Below, in pieces: positions 17,864 through 27,139 of a stretch of DNA of 64,000 bases (the stretch's first letter is position 1; the number at the start of each line of letters is the position of its first letter). Both the position numbers and the translations under genes were made by a program. The DNA is taken from assembly GCF_012273015.1 (NCBI RefSeq), contig NZ_CP050954.1:2458001-2522000 (forward strand). The letters run 5' to 3'. The notes below the pieces were generated by a model that worked only from the letters and a program-made list of their open reading frames with translations, did not search any database and was not told the DNA's origin. The DNA comes from Hymenobacter sp. BT18 (GTDB taxonomy: Bacteria; Bacteroidota; Bacteroidia; Cytophagales; Hymenobacteraceae).

Positions 17864-18334
17864 CTAGCGGGGGTCTTCCCACACGAGACGCTCCTCGGTG
17901 CGGCTCTTCTCAAAATCGGGGCATTTGCCGTCGCCGCGGCCCGTAAAGCCCCCATCGGGGTGGCAGAGCACGGTGCCCTTGGCGGAGTACAGCGTGGAGT
18001 ACTGGTCGCAGCAGGGAGCGTTGAAATAGTACACCAGCTGGCCATCCAAGCGGTAGCTCAGGATGCGTGCCTTGGGGTTCTGGGGCTTTTCGGAAGCGCC
18101 CAGTTCGGCGATGCGCTTTTGCAGCCAGGCCGGGCGGGCAGTGGTGTCGAACATAGCCACGGTGGAAGAAGCCGGCCGGCTGGTGGTAGGATTCACGGTA
18201 GACGGCGACGAAGTGGCCTCCGATTGTACTTCCCGGGGGGTGTCGTTGGCGGGCGTACTCACCTCGGGGCGGCGGGTGCAGGCGCCGGCCAGCAGCAGGG
18301 CACCTAGCGGAGCAAGCGAAAAGATCAGGCGCAT
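17864..18334 (-). CDS. lipoprotein with CCDQ / GDGxCPDF domain (DUF6970-like)
   Basis: From the ATG at 18334 the 156-residue protein has a lipoprotein signal (LGALLLAGAC) and a Ser/Thr/Pro linker. Its C-terminal domain contains PAWLQKRIAEL, APCCDQYSTLY and GGFTGRGDGKCPDF. These motifs match my memory of the small extracytoplasmic DUF6970-type domain found in Bacteroidota; no function is known. The track start 48 bp upstream (18382) would bury the signal peptide, so 18334 is chosen. Confidence 0.8.
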   Translation of the reverse strand: MRLIFSLAPLGALLLAGACTRRPEVSTPANDTPREVQSEATSSPSTVNPTTSRPASSTVAMFDTTARPAWLQKRIAELGASEKPQNPKARILSYRLDGQLVYYFNAPCCDQYSTLYSAKGTVLCHPDGGFTGRGDGKCPDFEKSRTEERLVWEDPR

Positions 18335-18427
18335 AGGGAAGAGAAACAGAAACGAGGGGCGAAAGTAAGGAAGAGCCGCCAACTTACGGGTTTACGCCAA
18401 ACCAGCAGCGGAGTTGGCCTCGGCTGG

Positions 18428-18826
18428 CTACCAGCCCAGCAGCGCCCCTATGTGGGGCCCAAATACCAGCAGGCCTACCGCCAGCGCCGCCACGGCCCCC
18501 ACCAGCACGGCTCCCGCGGCTACGTCCTTGGCGCGGCCCGCCAGGGGGTGGTACTCCGGCGACACCAGATTTACTACCGCTTCAATGGCCGTATTTACCA
18601 GCTCCAGTGACCAAACCAGTCCCACGGCCAGCGCCACTAGGGCCCATTCCCCGCGAGTAAGTTCAAAGTACCAGCCCAGCCCCAGCACTACCACCGTGGC
18701 TACGGCATGAAACTGCAGGTGCAGTTCAGTGCGCATAGCTGCTGCTACCCCCCGGAAGGCGTAACCAAAGCTGGCGGCGCGCTGGCGCAGCAGGGCCGGA
18801 AAGCGGCGAGGTTGGGGATCAGCCAC
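18428..18826 (-). CDS. dgkA: diacylglycerol/undecaprenol kinase family protein
   Basis: The small integral-membrane kinase has 132 residues. After the cytoplasmic start (RAASFGYAFRGVAAAMRTE) come three hydrophobic helices, with the signature ELVNTAIEAVVNL and AKDVAAGAVLV. It phosphorylates diacylglycerol or undecaprenol in lipid recycling. The best start is a GTG at 18826, which overlaps the end of the acetyltransferase gene by 8 bp; no upstream ATG is in frame. Confidence 0.92.
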   Translation of the reverse strand: MADPQPRRFPALLRQRAASFGYAFRGVAAAMRTELHLQFHAVATVVVLGLGWYFELTRGEWALVALAVGLVWSLELVNTAIEAVVNLVSPEYHPLAGRAKDVAAGAVLVGAVAALAVGLLVFGPHIGALLGW

Positions 18827-19415
18827 GGTTGGTATCGAAAGCGCCGAAGATGGTTTGCCGCAGGGCTGCCCACTCCGGCCGGATGATGCTGAAGATGATG
18901 GTGTCGCGCCGGATGCCGCCTTGGGTGGGGCGGTGGCTGCGCAAAGTGCCCTCCTGGGAGGCGCCCATCTGCCGCATAGCGTTCTGTGATTTATGGTTCC
19001 GCGCGTCCGTTTCCAGCTCTACCCGTTCGTAGCTTAGCTCCTCGAAGGCATAGCGCAGCAACAGGTGCTTGGCCGCTCGGTTGAGGCCCGTGCGCTGAAA
19101 ATCAGAGCCTATCCAGGTGTAGCCGATGCTCAGACGCTGCTCCTCCGGTACCACATTGTAGTAACTGGTGCTGCCCGCCACCCGGCCCATCTGTTTGTCG
19201 ATGATAACGAACGGGTAACGGCTTGCCTGCTCCCGCCCTTGTAAAGCGGCCGCCACGTAGGCTTCCAGCGCAGGACGGCTGTCGGCGCGGGTGAGGGTAT
19301 ACAGCCACAGCGCCGGGTCGGCGGCGGGTTCCTGCAGCAAGTCGATGTCGGTGGCCAAGAGGGGGCGCAGCAAAGCCCGGTCGTTTTCGAGCAGAATGTC
19401 GCGGGTGAAATCCAT
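18819..19415 (-). CDS. GNAT acetyltransferase, RimJ/RimL-like
   Basis: From the ATG at 19415 the 198-residue protein has the RimL-type start LLENDRALLRPLLATDI and the acetyl-CoA site region RLSIGYTWIGSDFQRTGLN. NAMRQMGASQEGTLR and IIFSIIRPEW follow. Such enzymes acetylate protein N-termini or small amines; the substrate is unknown. The longer reading from 19490 adds residues with no conserved features. It overlaps dgkA by 8 bp. Confidence 0.9.
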   Translation of the reverse strand: MDFTRDILLENDRALLRPLLATDIDLLQEPAADPALWLYTLTRADSRPALEAYVAAALQGREQASRYPFVIIDKQMGRVAGSTSYYNVVPEEQRLSIGYTWIGSDFQRTGLNRAAKHLLLRYAFEELSYERVELETDARNHKSQNAMRQMGASQEGTLRSHRPTQGGIRRDTIIFSIIRPEWAALRQTIFGAFDTNRG

Positions 19416-19463
19416 GCAGGCAGGGGAAATACAGTATAACGCGTAAAGATGCCCGAAAAACCA

Positions 19464-19498
19464 CAACGCCGCTGCTCCGGGGCGGAACAACGGCGTTG
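19464..19498 (-). terminator. terminator after fumC
   Basis: The stem CAACGCCG / CGGCGTTG (19464-19471, 19491-19498) has an inner TCCG/CGGA pairing, then TGGTTTTTC on the minus strand. It lies 23 bp after the fumC stop. Confidence 0.7.
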
Positions 19499-19520
19499 AA
19501 AAGCAATCTGCTAGCTGACG

Positions 19521-20927
19521 CTACTTCTTGATTTCGCCGACCATGTCTTCGGGCTTCAGCCACTCGTTGAACTGCTCTTCGGTGAGGTAGCCGAGCTGGA
19601 GGGCGGTTTCCTTCAGCGTAGAACCGTTTTTATGGGCTGTTTGGGCAATTTCGGCGGCTTTGTAGTAGCCAATGTGGGGGTTGAGGGCCGTTACCAGCAT
19701 CAGCGAAGAGTCCACGTGCTTCTTGATGTTGGCTTCCAGCGGCTCAATGCCCACGGCGCACTTGTCGTTGAACGACACGCACACGTCGCCAATCAGGCGG
19801 GCCGAGTGCAGGAAGTTGTAGATCATGACGGGCTTGAACACGTTCAGCTCGAAGTGGCCGTTCATGCCGCCAATGTTGATGGCCACGTCGTTGCCCATCA
19901 CCTGGGCCGCTACCATCGTCATGGCTTCGCATTGGGTAGGATTTACTTTGCCGGGCATGATGCTGGAGCCGGGCTCGTTATCGGGAATGTGCAGCTCACC
20001 GATGCCGGCGCGCGGGCCCGAAGCCAGCAGACGGATGTCGTTGCCGATTTTCATCAGCGAAGCCGCTACCGTTTTCAGGGCGCCGTGGGCTTCCACAATG
20101 GCGTCGTGGGCGGCTAGGGCCTCAAACTTGTTTTCCGCCGTTACGAAGGGCAAACCCGTCAGCTCGGCAATGTGCTTGGCCACGTTCTCAGAGTAGCCGG
20201 GAGGCGTATTGATACCGGTGCCCACGGCGGTACCGCCTAAAGCCAGCTCCGAGAGGTGCGCCAGCGTGTTTTTGATAGCGCGCAGGCCGTGGTCGAGCTG
20301 CGACACGTAGCCCGAAAACTCCTGTCCTACCGTCAGCGGGGTAGCGTCCATGAGGTGGGTGCGGCCGATTTTGACGATGTGCATAAACTGCTCCGACTTG
20401 CTTTTCAACGTGTCGCGCAGCTTCTCGATGCCGGGGATGGTGGTTTCTACCAGGATCTTGTAGGCTGCAATGTGCATGGCCGTCGGGAACGTGTCGTTGG
20501 AGCTCTGGCTCTTGTTCACGTCGTCGTTGGGGGCCAGCACCTTCTTCTCGTCCTGGAGGCTGCCGCCCTGGAGCACGTGGCCGCGGTAGGCTACTACCTC
20601 GTTTACGTTCATGTTGCTCTGGGTGCCTGAGCCGGTCTGCCACACCACTAGGGGAAACTCCTTGTCGAGCTTGCCTTCCAGGATTTCGTCGCACACGCGG
20701 CCAATCAGCTCAGCCTTGTCGGCGGGCAATACGCTAGCGTCGCGGTTGGTAAGGGCGGCGGCTTTCTTGAGGTAGGCAAAGGCACGGATGATTTCCTTGG
20801 GCATCCGGTTGATGTCCTGGGCAATCTGGAAGTTGTCGATGCTGCGCTGGGTCTGGGCGCCGTAGTAGGCGTCGGCCGGCACCTGCACGGTGCCCATGGT
20901 GTCTTTCTCGGTGCGGAACTGCGTCAT
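19521..20927 (-). CDS. fumC: class II fumarate hydratase
   Basis: FumC interconverts fumarate and malate in the TCA cycle. The start is the ATG at 20927 ([20 protein letters not shown]); a longer reading to 21170 adds only non-homologous residues. The 468-residue protein contains [13 protein letters not shown], the [17 protein letters not shown] block with the active-site His, and the fumarase signature [11 protein letters not shown]. Length matches the family (about 460). A TACTTTTG -7-like box lies at 20997-20990. Confidence 0.97.
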   Translation of the reverse strand: MTQFRTEKDTMGTVQVPADAYYGAQTQRSIDNFQIAQDINRMPKEIIRAFAYLKKAAALTNRDASVLPADKAELIGRVCDEILEGKLDKEFPLVVWQTGSGTQSNMNVNEVVAYRGHVLQGGSLQDEKKVLAPNDDVNKSQSSNDTFPTAMHIAAYKILVETTIPGIEKLRDTLKSKSEQFMHIVKIGRTHLMDATPLTVGQEFSGYVSQLDHGLRAIKNTLAHLSELALGGTAVGTGINTPPGYSENVAKHIAELTGLPFVTAENKFEALAAHDAIVEAHGALKTVAASLMKIGNDIRLLASGPRAGIGELHIPDNEPGSSIMPGKVNPTQCEAMTMVAAQVMGNDVAINIGGMNGHFELNVFKPVMIYNFLHSARLIGDVCVSFNDKCAVGIEPLEANIKKHVDSSLMLVTALNPHIGYYKAAEIAQTAHKNGSTLKETALQLGYLTEEQFNEWLKPEDMVGEIKK

Positions 20928-21121
20928 GCTTCTGAACGTGGGATGAGAAGAGGAAATAACGGCGAAACGGGCCCCAGCCGGGGCTGCGGGGCAAAAGTAC
21001 ACAACCCCGCCCCGCCAGCTACCGAAATCCCCAAATTCTGCGGAGGCTGCCAGTGGCTGCGGGCGGCGCGGCTGCGTATAGCCTCTACTTGAGTATCTCA
21101 CCTGCACTTTTTGCCTGCACC

Positions 21122-21361
21122 ATGAAAAAGACCTTCGAAGACGAGTCCGACGCCTTATCCACTTCCCCAAGCACCCCCACCACGGCTCAAAACGCCGCTA
21201 CTTCGCCTACCGCCGAAAATGCGCCCCCGGTGCCCACGGCCGGCAACGGGGCTCCCGACTATAGCCAGGTACACCTGAACACTGACCCTGGCCTCCCTGC
21301 TCCCGATGGACCCGGCGGCAGCGCCACGGACGCCGAAAGCGGCGGCGGTTATAGCGGTTAG
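21122..21361 (+). CDS. small acidic Pro/Ser/Thr-rich hypothetical protein (79 aa)
   Basis: The ORF starts [17 protein letters not shown] and ends in a Gly-rich GGYSG tail. It is low-complexity, with no signal peptide or domain, and probably disordered. Its composition differs from shadow ORFs (few Arg, no Cys), and a strong hairpin follows. It could be a real small protein or chance; I give it moderate support. Confidence 0.45.
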   Translation: MKKTFEDESDALSTSPSTPTTAQNAATSPTAENAPPVPTAGNGAPDYSQVHLNTDPGLPAPDGPGGSATDAESGGGYSG

Positions 21362-21393
21362 CAGGTGTAATTGAATAGCCATTTACCATGCAA

Positions 21394-21433
21394 AAGGGCC
21401 CCGGCAACCAATTGAGTGGTTACCGGGACCCTT
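21394..21433. terminator. 17-bp hairpin terminator between converging genes
   Basis: Arms 21394-21410 and 21417-21433 pair over 17 bp with two G-U pairs and a 6-nt loop. On the minus strand it is followed by TTTTGC, serving the anti-sigma/TonB gene; it can also serve the small plus-strand gene. Confidence 0.8.
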
Positions 21434-21452
21434 GTCTTCAGGTCATGTACGG

Positions 21453-22742
21453 TTATTCCAGCGGGTTGAAGGTGACGGACACGCGCATAACTGTGGGCAC
21501 GCGCTTGCCGCGCACAATGGCGGGGTACCAGGCGGGGCCCTCCTTGAGCAGACGAATGGCCTCCGCATCGCACGCTTCCGACACCGGGCTGACGACTTTT
21601 ATATCCTGCAAAGAGCCATCTGCAGCCACCACAAAGCGTAGCTTCACCACGCCTTCTACGCCTTTGGCCCGGTCAGCTTCGGGGAATTTCAGTTCCTTCT
21701 TAAGGTAGCGCCGGAACGCGGCGTGGCCTCCCGAGGGTACAGAGGCCAGATCCGGAGAAGGAGGCATCCGCATGGCTGAGCGGCCTTCGGCACTGGTTGC
21801 CGACTTCACAGGCGCCAAGGCTGGGGAACTGCTGGCGCGGACCTTATCAGCCGGAATGGCTACTTCGGCCGCCTCCGTGGGCGTATCGATGCTAGCCAGT
21901 ACCACCGTAGATACGGGTACTGCCGCTAGCACCGGGCTGGGTAGTTCTTTAATTTCCAGAACTGTACTGGCTCGGGGAGCCATGGCCGTTACAGCATCCG
22001 CTGTGGTGGCGGGTAGCGGAGAGTTTTCGGCAGTACTACTTGTGGAAGCAGAAGCAATTGGGGTAGCAGTAGCGGCAGAGGCAAGTGTAGGAGAAGAAGA
22101 TGAAAGTCCGCTGGAGATGGGCGCGGCTGATTGCTTAGTGGTAGCTGCCCGGACGGCAGCTGCTACCGCCACCCTGGCTGGCTGCGCAGAAGGCCGGTAA
22201 GTGCCTTGCGCAGGTGTAAGCCCGGTCTCAGCTCCAGCGGCATGGGCCGCCCCGGAGGTTTCCCGTGCTGCCGACGCTACCGGCTTGGTTGGCCCGGCCT
22301 GTACCTGAGCAGGAATAGGCGCGGAATCGGCGGGTGGGGCGGCCTTGGGGGCCGCGGCCGAATTGGCAGCCACCCGATTACGTTGTTGCGGCGGGTGCTG
22401 CAGATTCAGCCAGAACACACTGGCCGCTACCGTGAGCAGCAGCAAGGTGGCGGCCACGCCGGCCCAGGCGGCATAGCGGTGCGAGTGACGAGCCGCATCA
22501 ATGGCCAAGCGGGCGTGCAAACGGCCCTGCACTGTGCGCAGCGCCGTTTCGGTAGTAGCGTAGTCTGTAGCGGAAAGGCCATCCAGTATTTCACCACAGT
22601 AGGCACAGTCGATGGTGTGCGCCTCCACGAGGTGCTGTTGGGCGGGCAGCAGCGTGCCGGCCGCGTATTGACGCAGCTGCTCTACCGATATGTGCTGATC
22701 GGGGGTGGCCGGGGGCACAAGCGAGAGGTTACGAGGCGGCAT
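21453..22742 (-). CDS. zinc anti-sigma domain fused to a TonB C-terminal domain
   Basis: The 429-residue protein starts at the ATG at 22742 (a TTG at 22760 is the longer choice). Residues about 1-60 carry the ZAS anti-sigma signature H-x3-C-x2-C (HTIDCAYCGE). One transmembrane segment follows (AGVAATLLLLTVAASVFWL). Then come about 220 Ala/Ser/Thr/Pro-rich periplasm-spanning residues. The C-terminus is a TonB domain (FRRYLKKELKFPEADRAKGV...GVVKLRFVVAADGSLQDI). It overlaps the ECF sigma gene by 14 bp, so the two are coupled. The domain order suggests one protein that both holds the sigma factor and contacts an outer-membrane receptor. Confidence 0.87.
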   Translation of the reverse strand: MPPRNLSLVPPATPDQHISVEQLRQYAAGTLLPAQQHLVEAHTIDCAYCGEILDGLSATDYATTETALRTVQGRLHARLAIDAARHSHRYAAWAGVAATLLLLTVAASVFWLNLQHPPQQRNRVAANSAAAPKAAPPADSAPIPAQVQAGPTKPVASAARETSGAAHAAGAETGLTPAQGTYRPSAQPARVAVAAAVRAATTKQSAAPISSGLSSSSPTLASAATATPIASASTSSTAENSPLPATTADAVTAMAPRASTVLEIKELPSPVLAAVPVSTVVLASIDTPTEAAEVAIPADKVRASSSPALAPVKSATSAEGRSAMRMPPSPDLASVPSGGHAAFRRYLKKELKFPEADRAKGVEGVVKLRFVVAADGSLQDIKVVSPVSEACDAEAIRLLKEGPAWYPAIVRGKRVPTVMRVSVTFNPLE

Positions 22743-23352
22743 CGGTGGGGTAAGATTCAAGCATGCGTTTCAGGTTGCGTTTGCCATTCTGCAGGTAGCT
22801 TTTCACCAGACTAAGCTCATACCCGGTAGCATCGGCAATGTCGCGGTAGCATTTCTGCTGGAGGTAAAACATTTCCAGGCACTGGCGCTGCCCGTCCGGT
22901 AGTTCGGTAAGGGCGTGCTCCAAGTGCCGGAGGCGGGCTTCGGTAGAGGCGGCTTCATCAGGGTCATCGGAGGGTAGATGCCGACTGGCCGCCGATTCCA
23001 TATCCGTGGCATCAGGAAAATGCAAAATAAGGGGCCCACCGTCGGGACTCGTCCGCTGCCGGGCCCGCAAGACCATCAGGCAATGGTTGCGGACGGTAGT
23101 GTGCAGCCAGGCCGTGAAGTTGCCTACCTCGTGCTTTTGCAGCTTGTCTACCAACTGCTCAAACAGCTGCATCACGGCGTCCTGGGCGTCCTCGTCGGGG
23201 CGCAGGTAGCGTCGGCAAATGGCAAATACGGCCGTCAGGTGCCGCTCGTAGAGCACGCCCAGGTCCTGCACGTCGCCATACTGGCGGTAGCGCAGCAGCA
23301 GTTCCTCATCGGAAAGCTCAGTGGGCAGCGTAGGACGGCGGCGAAAAAACAT
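22729..23352 (-). CDS. ECF-type RNA polymerase sigma factor
   Basis: The 207-residue protein shows sigma region 2 (DLGVLYERHLTAVFAICRRYLRPDEDAQDAVMQLFEQL, read in parts) and region 4 with LPDGQRQCLEMFYLQQKCYRDIADATGYE. A variable linker lies between. It is coupled to the anti-sigma/TonB fusion downstream and divergent from a vWA gene, which is the likely target of this regulatory pair (inference). Confidence 0.93.
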   Translation of the reverse strand: MFFRRRPTLPTELSDEELLLRYRQYGDVQDLGVLYERHLTAVFAICRRYLRPDEDAQDAVMQLFEQLVDKLQKHEVGNFTAWLHTTVRNHCLMVLRARQRTSPDGGPLILHFPDATDMESAASRHLPSDDPDEAASTEARLRHLEHALTELPDGQRQCLEMFYLQQKCYRDIADATGYELSLVKSYLQNGKRNLKRMLESYPTDAAS

Positions 23353-23556
23353 AGAACCCAGGGCCAGGCATAATCTTTCCTAAGCTACGGTTTTCGCTGG
23401 TAAAAAGAATATTCGTCTAAAAATCAACTTATACCCGGCCGCCTACGCCGCGCGGAGGTTACCAGCGCGGTGGTCTTAACAATTTGGGTCTGGCAGTGTG
23501 CAATTTGACGAGAGGCGGCATCAAGAGGGTATCCGTTCACCTTAGCCCATGTTTGT

Positions 23557-25497
23557 ATGAAATGCCACTATGTATTGCTGGTTGCCAGTCTGCTGGCCGC
23601 CGCGCCCACGCTGGCTCAGTCGGTAGTGTCGCTGGGTCCTGCTGCCCCCACCATGCCGGCCACTTATTCCGTGCAAGGGCGCGTTACGGAGGCCGCCGGG
23701 AAAAAAGGCGGGGGCCTGCCGGGCGTGACGGTGCTGGTGAAAGGCACGACCATCGGGACCAGCACCGCCGCCGACGGGCGCTATACGCTGCAGGTGCCGG
23801 CCGGAAGTAAAGTGCTGGTTTTTAGCTTTGTTGGGTACGTCACGAAAGAAGTAAAGCTTACGGGCCAGGTTGTGGTGGATGTAACCCTGATGCCGGACAC
23901 CCGACAGCTCAGCGAAGTAGTGGTGACCGGCGTGCAAGGCAAAGTGGCGGGGGTGAGAATCAGGGGAGCCGCTACGGTGCCGCCGGGCAGAAGACAACAA
24001 AAAGGCAAATACAAGAGCTATGATGCGGCCGGGTATCTGGTGCCGGCTCCGGAGCCCGGCGCCGGCGAAACATACGCCTCCGTTGCTGAAAATGGCTTTC
24101 ATGCCGTGGGCAAAGAACCCCTGAGCACCTTCAGCATTGATGTGGATGCGGCCAGCTACAGCAACGTGCGGCGCTTTCTGCAGCAGGGGCAGTTTCCGCC
24201 CCACGACGCCGTGCGGGTAGAGGAAATGCTCAACTACTTTCAGTACGACTACCCCCAGCCGGCGCCAGCCGCACCGGAACCCTTCCACCTCATCACCGAG
24301 CAGGCTCAGTGCCCCTGGAACCCAGCCCACCAGCTGGTGCAGGTAGCGCTGCAGGCCCGCAAAGTGGCTACTGAGAAGCTGCCCCCTGCCAACCTGGTTT
24401 TTCTGGTGGATGTATCGGGCTCCATGCAGGGCGAAGACCGCCTTGGCTTAGTGCAGCAGGCGTTGCGTCTGCTCGCCAAGGAGCTGCGCCCCCAGGATAA
24501 GGTAGCCCTGGTAGTCTATGCCGGTGCGGCTGGTACGGTATTGCCGCCTACGGCCGGCAGCAAGCGCGCCGATATCCTGGCCGCCATCGAGCAGCTGGAA
24601 GCCGGGGGCTCTACGGCCGGGGGCGCGGGCCTGCGCCTAGCCTACCGCGTGGCGCGGGAGAACTTCAGTCGCGAAGGCAACAACCGCGTGATTCTGTGCA
24701 CCGATGGCGACTTTAACGTGGGCGAGCAAAGCGACGAGGCCATGGAGCGGCTCATCACCGAGGAGCGCGAATCCGGCGTGTTTCTAACGGTGCTGGGCGT
24801 GGGCCAGGGCAATTATCAGGATAAAAAGATGGAGCTGCTGGCCGATAAGGGCAACGGCAACTACGCCTACCTCGACAACCTGGACGAGGCCCGGCGGGTG
24901 CTGGTGCAGCAGTTTGGCGGTACGCTGTTCACCCTGGCCAAAGACGTAAAGCTGCAGGTGGAGTTCAACCCGGCCCGGGTGCGCGAATACCGCTTGGTAG
25001 GCTACGAAAACCGCCTGCTGGCCGCCGAGGACTTCAACAACGACCGCAAGGATGCCGGCGAGCTGGGCGCCGGACACACCGTAACGGCCCTCTACGAAAT
25101 CGTGCCCGTGGGCGCTCCACCCACCGTCGATCCGCTGAAGTACCAGCCGGCCCCACCCATAGCCCCGGCCGCAACCGCGGCCGAGCTGCTTACCGTAAAG
25201 CTGCGCTACAAAGAACCCCAGGGCCTCACCAGCAAGCTGCTGACTCACTCCCTGGCCGGGGCCGCCCGCCCGATAGAAAAAGCCAGTGAAAATCTGCGGT
25301 TTGCGGCGGCGGTAGCGCAGTTTGGAATGCTGCTGCGGCAGAGCGACTACCGGGGCACTGCTACCTGGGACGCTACAGCTCAGCTGGCCGGGCAAGCCAA
25401 AGCCTTCGACCCCGACGGGTACCGGGCGGAAATGGTACGCCTCATCCGGCTGGCGGAAGGAATTCGGTCCGCCCCCACCGACTACGGCAGCCGCTAA
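23557..25497 (+). CDS. vWA/YfbK-like protein with SusC-like N-terminal domain
   Basis: The 646-residue exported protein has a signal peptide (residues about 1-20). A CarboxypepD_reg-like domain follows (about 38-115: VQGRVTEAAGKKGGGLPGVTV), ending in SEVVVTGVQGKVAGV, which resembles the junction of SusC-type TonB receptors. The YfbK-like block is PLSTFSIDVDAASYSNVRRFL. The vWA domain has the metal site VDVSGSM near residue 283 and ILCTDGDFNVG. A C-terminal DUF3520-like region completes it. The paralog at 27140 lacks the first domain. Function is unknown; binding or surface scaffolding under ECF control is inferred. Confidence 0.9.
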   Translation: MKCHYVLLVASLLAAAPTLAQSVVSLGPAAPTMPATYSVQGRVTEAAGKKGGGLPGVTVLVKGTTIGTSTAADGRYTLQVPAGSKVLVFSFVGYVTKEVKLTGQVVVDVTLMPDTRQLSEVVVTGVQGKVAGVRIRGAATVPPGRRQQKGKYKSYDAAGYLVPAPEPGAGETYASVAENGFHAVGKEPLSTFSIDVDAASYSNVRRFLQQGQFPPHDAVRVEEMLNYFQYDYPQPAPAAPEPFHLITEQAQCPWNPAHQLVQVALQARKVATEKLPPANLVFLVDVSGSMQGEDRLGLVQQALRLLAKELRPQDKVALVVYAGAAGTVLPPTAGSKRADILAAIEQLEAGGSTAGGAGLRLAYRVARENFSREGNNRVILCTDGDFNVGEQSDEAMERLITEERESGVFLTVLGVGQGNYQDKKMELLADKGNGNYAYLDNLDEARRVLVQQFGGTLFTLAKDVKLQVEFNPARVREYRLVGYENRLLAAEDFNNDRKDAGELGAGHTVTALYEIVPVGAPPTVDPLKYQPAPPIAPAATAAELLTVKLRYKEPQGLTSKLLTHSLAGAARPIEKASENLRFAAAVAQFGMLLRQSDYRGTATWDATAQLAGQAKAFDPDGYRAEMVRLIRLAEGIRSAPTDYGSR

Positions 25498-25895
25498 ATC
25501 GGAACCTCAAAAAAATAATTTAAAAAAATTGAGCGGCGCGTGTGGAATCGTCGGTGGGCCGGCATCTTACCAAGTACCAGCGCCTGCATAAGGCAGCTAG
25601 GAGCTCATTTGCTACTTATCACCCCCGCGTTAAAGGCATGCGGTACCGGCTGGGTAACACCCGGTTGGCGCCGGGGCAGGCCGGGAAACTCGCTCACTCA
25701 CCGACCTAGCCACCGTTTCAAAGCGTCTGTTTGCAGATAGATGCTTCCCCTTACTTGAAACGGTGGCTCCCGGTCTGTCCTGCTTAGTTTATGTACAGGT
25801 ATATAGCTAGTTAGCCGTATGTATTAGTCGTTAGGATTATATCCAAAGGGCCGGCGAAAGCAGGAGAGGCGGAGGCCGGCCTTTGGAACCGCGCA
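25498..25895. other. 398-bp intergenic region, no gene seen
   Basis: No credible ORF is present. It starts with an A-rich stretch, then GC-rich sequence, and contains one inverted repeat (25708-25768). The section 25769-25860 is comparatively AT-rich and shows nothing further. Confidence 0.6.
25708..25768. repeat. 14-bp perfect inverted repeat
   Basis: AGCCACCGTTTCAA (25708-25721) and TTGAAACGGTGGCT (25755-25768) are separated by 33 nt. It lies 210 bp after the vWA stop. There is no T-run, so it may be a dispersed palindrome rather than a terminator. Confidence 0.8.
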
Positions 25896-25929
25896 AAAAA
25901 AGCCCGCTACAGCTGTAGCGGGCTTTTTT
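25896..25929. terminator. bidirectional palindromic terminator
   Basis: A perfect 34-bp palindrome has half-site AAAAAAGCCCGCTACAG and T-runs on both strands. It ends the minus-strand barrel gene and blocks read-through from the vWA gene. Confidence 0.95.
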
Positions 25930-25947
25930 GTAGGGAAGAAGAGAGAG

Positions 25948-26718
25948 TTAGAAAGAGAAGTTGAGGGCCGCCTTAATCACGCGGTTCTGCGCATCGAAGC
26001 GGTTGTTTTTATCCAGGGACGACAAGCCGTAGTCATAGCCGGCGCTCAGGCCGAAGCCGCTGTCGAACTGGTAGCCCAGGCCGCCGGTTACGGCAAAGTC
26101 CACGGGACGGAACTGGCTTTTGATGTCGAAATCGTGCTGGTAGGCCGAGAAACCGAGGGCACTGGCTTCTACGCGGGCCTTGTTGCTGAGCAGGACAGAC
26201 GCCTGGGGGCCGGCATACAGGTACAGGCCGGGCGTGAGGTGGGCTTTGGCAATCAGCGGAATATCGAGGTAAGCCATGCGGGCCGTGGCCGTCACCTTAG
26301 CGTTGAGGAAGTCAAGCTGCTCGAAAGGCAGGGTGCCGGTCAGGCGCGTGCCTTTCTCGGAGTACTGCACGCCGGGCTCAATGGAGAACTTGTCGCCCAA
26401 GGGCAGGGTGGCATACACCCCGGCGTGGAAACCAGGCTTCATTTCGCGGGTCACGCTGCCTTGGCTCAGATCGGCCAGGTTTTGGAGGCTTTCCACTGCG
26501 TCTCCCGACCAGTCGGCTACGTTCAGGCCCGCTTTGATACCAAACTTAACCCCAGTGCTGGTGCCAGCCGATGAATACGTAGAGCGGGCCGCCGGGCGGG
26601 GAGCCGGGTAGCCGACGCGGTGGGTTTGTACGGGGCGGGTCTGGGCTTCGGCGGCGGTAAAGGAAGCAGCAACAAAAAGGCAAGCAGCGGCCAGGCGGCC
26701 GAAAAGACGCGTGTTCAT
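25948..26718 (-). CDS. outer-membrane beta-barrel (PorT/porin) family protein
   Basis: From the ATG at 26718 the 256-residue protein has a signal peptide ending near AAEAQ and a short Arg/Pro linker. A barrel of the OMP_b-brl_2/PorT type follows: KFGIKAGLNVADWSGDAVE, GFHAGVYATLPLGDKFSIEPGVQYSEKG and GFGLSAGYDYGLSSL. The C-terminal residue is Phe (ALNFSF), as usual for outer-membrane barrels. A TACCTTTG -7-like box occurs at 26849-26842, with TTC rather than TTG at the -33 distance. Confidence 0.9.
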   Translation of the reverse strand: MNTRLFGRLAAACLFVAASFTAAEAQTRPVQTHRVGYPAPRPAARSTYSSAGTSTGVKFGIKAGLNVADWSGDAVESLQNLADLSQGSVTREMKPGFHAGVYATLPLGDKFSIEPGVQYSEKGTRLTGTLPFEQLDFLNAKVTATARMAYLDIPLIAKAHLTPGLYLYAGPQASVLLSNKARVEASALGFSAYQHDFDIKSQFRPVDFAVTGGLGYQFDSGFGLSAGYDYGLSSLDKNNRFDAQNRVIKAALNFSF

Positions 26719-27139
26719 GGCAGTAAGATCTAGGAGTTCCGGGGAAGTGGAAAAGCGCCGGGGCCGCGTGTGCACGAGCAGCCGGTCGGCGTCGGATAGG
26801 TACTAATGGAAAACCGTGCCAAAAATGAAAAACCGCCTCGGCAAAGGTAAAAACCGCTATAGCCCCTTGAATAGTCGGATAACGAGCAAAAGAATTCAAG
26901 AAAACCGGGTTACGTAACCGGGGCTGCGGTATGAAAGAAACCGGAAGCGCTACCGCAGTACTTCACCTTAGCCGGACGTTTGGTAAGTCCGCTTGTTTGC
27001 CGGAACGGCTTGTTTTTCAACGCGAAGGAAACCACCGTCGGCCTGCCTGTCCACACTGTCGCGAGTGGGGCCGGAGCTTGGCCAGGGGCAGACATCCGTG
27101 AAGCCTTTCTCGTTTCACCCTCTTCTCTCTGCTACTCTT
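26719..27139. other. divergent intergenic region (421 bp)
   Basis: It separates the barrel gene (minus) from the second vWA gene (plus) and must hold both promoters. The only box I recognise is TACCTTTG on the minus strand at 26849-26842. An open frame upstream of 27140 has no protein-like features. Nothing else is seen. Confidence 0.6.
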
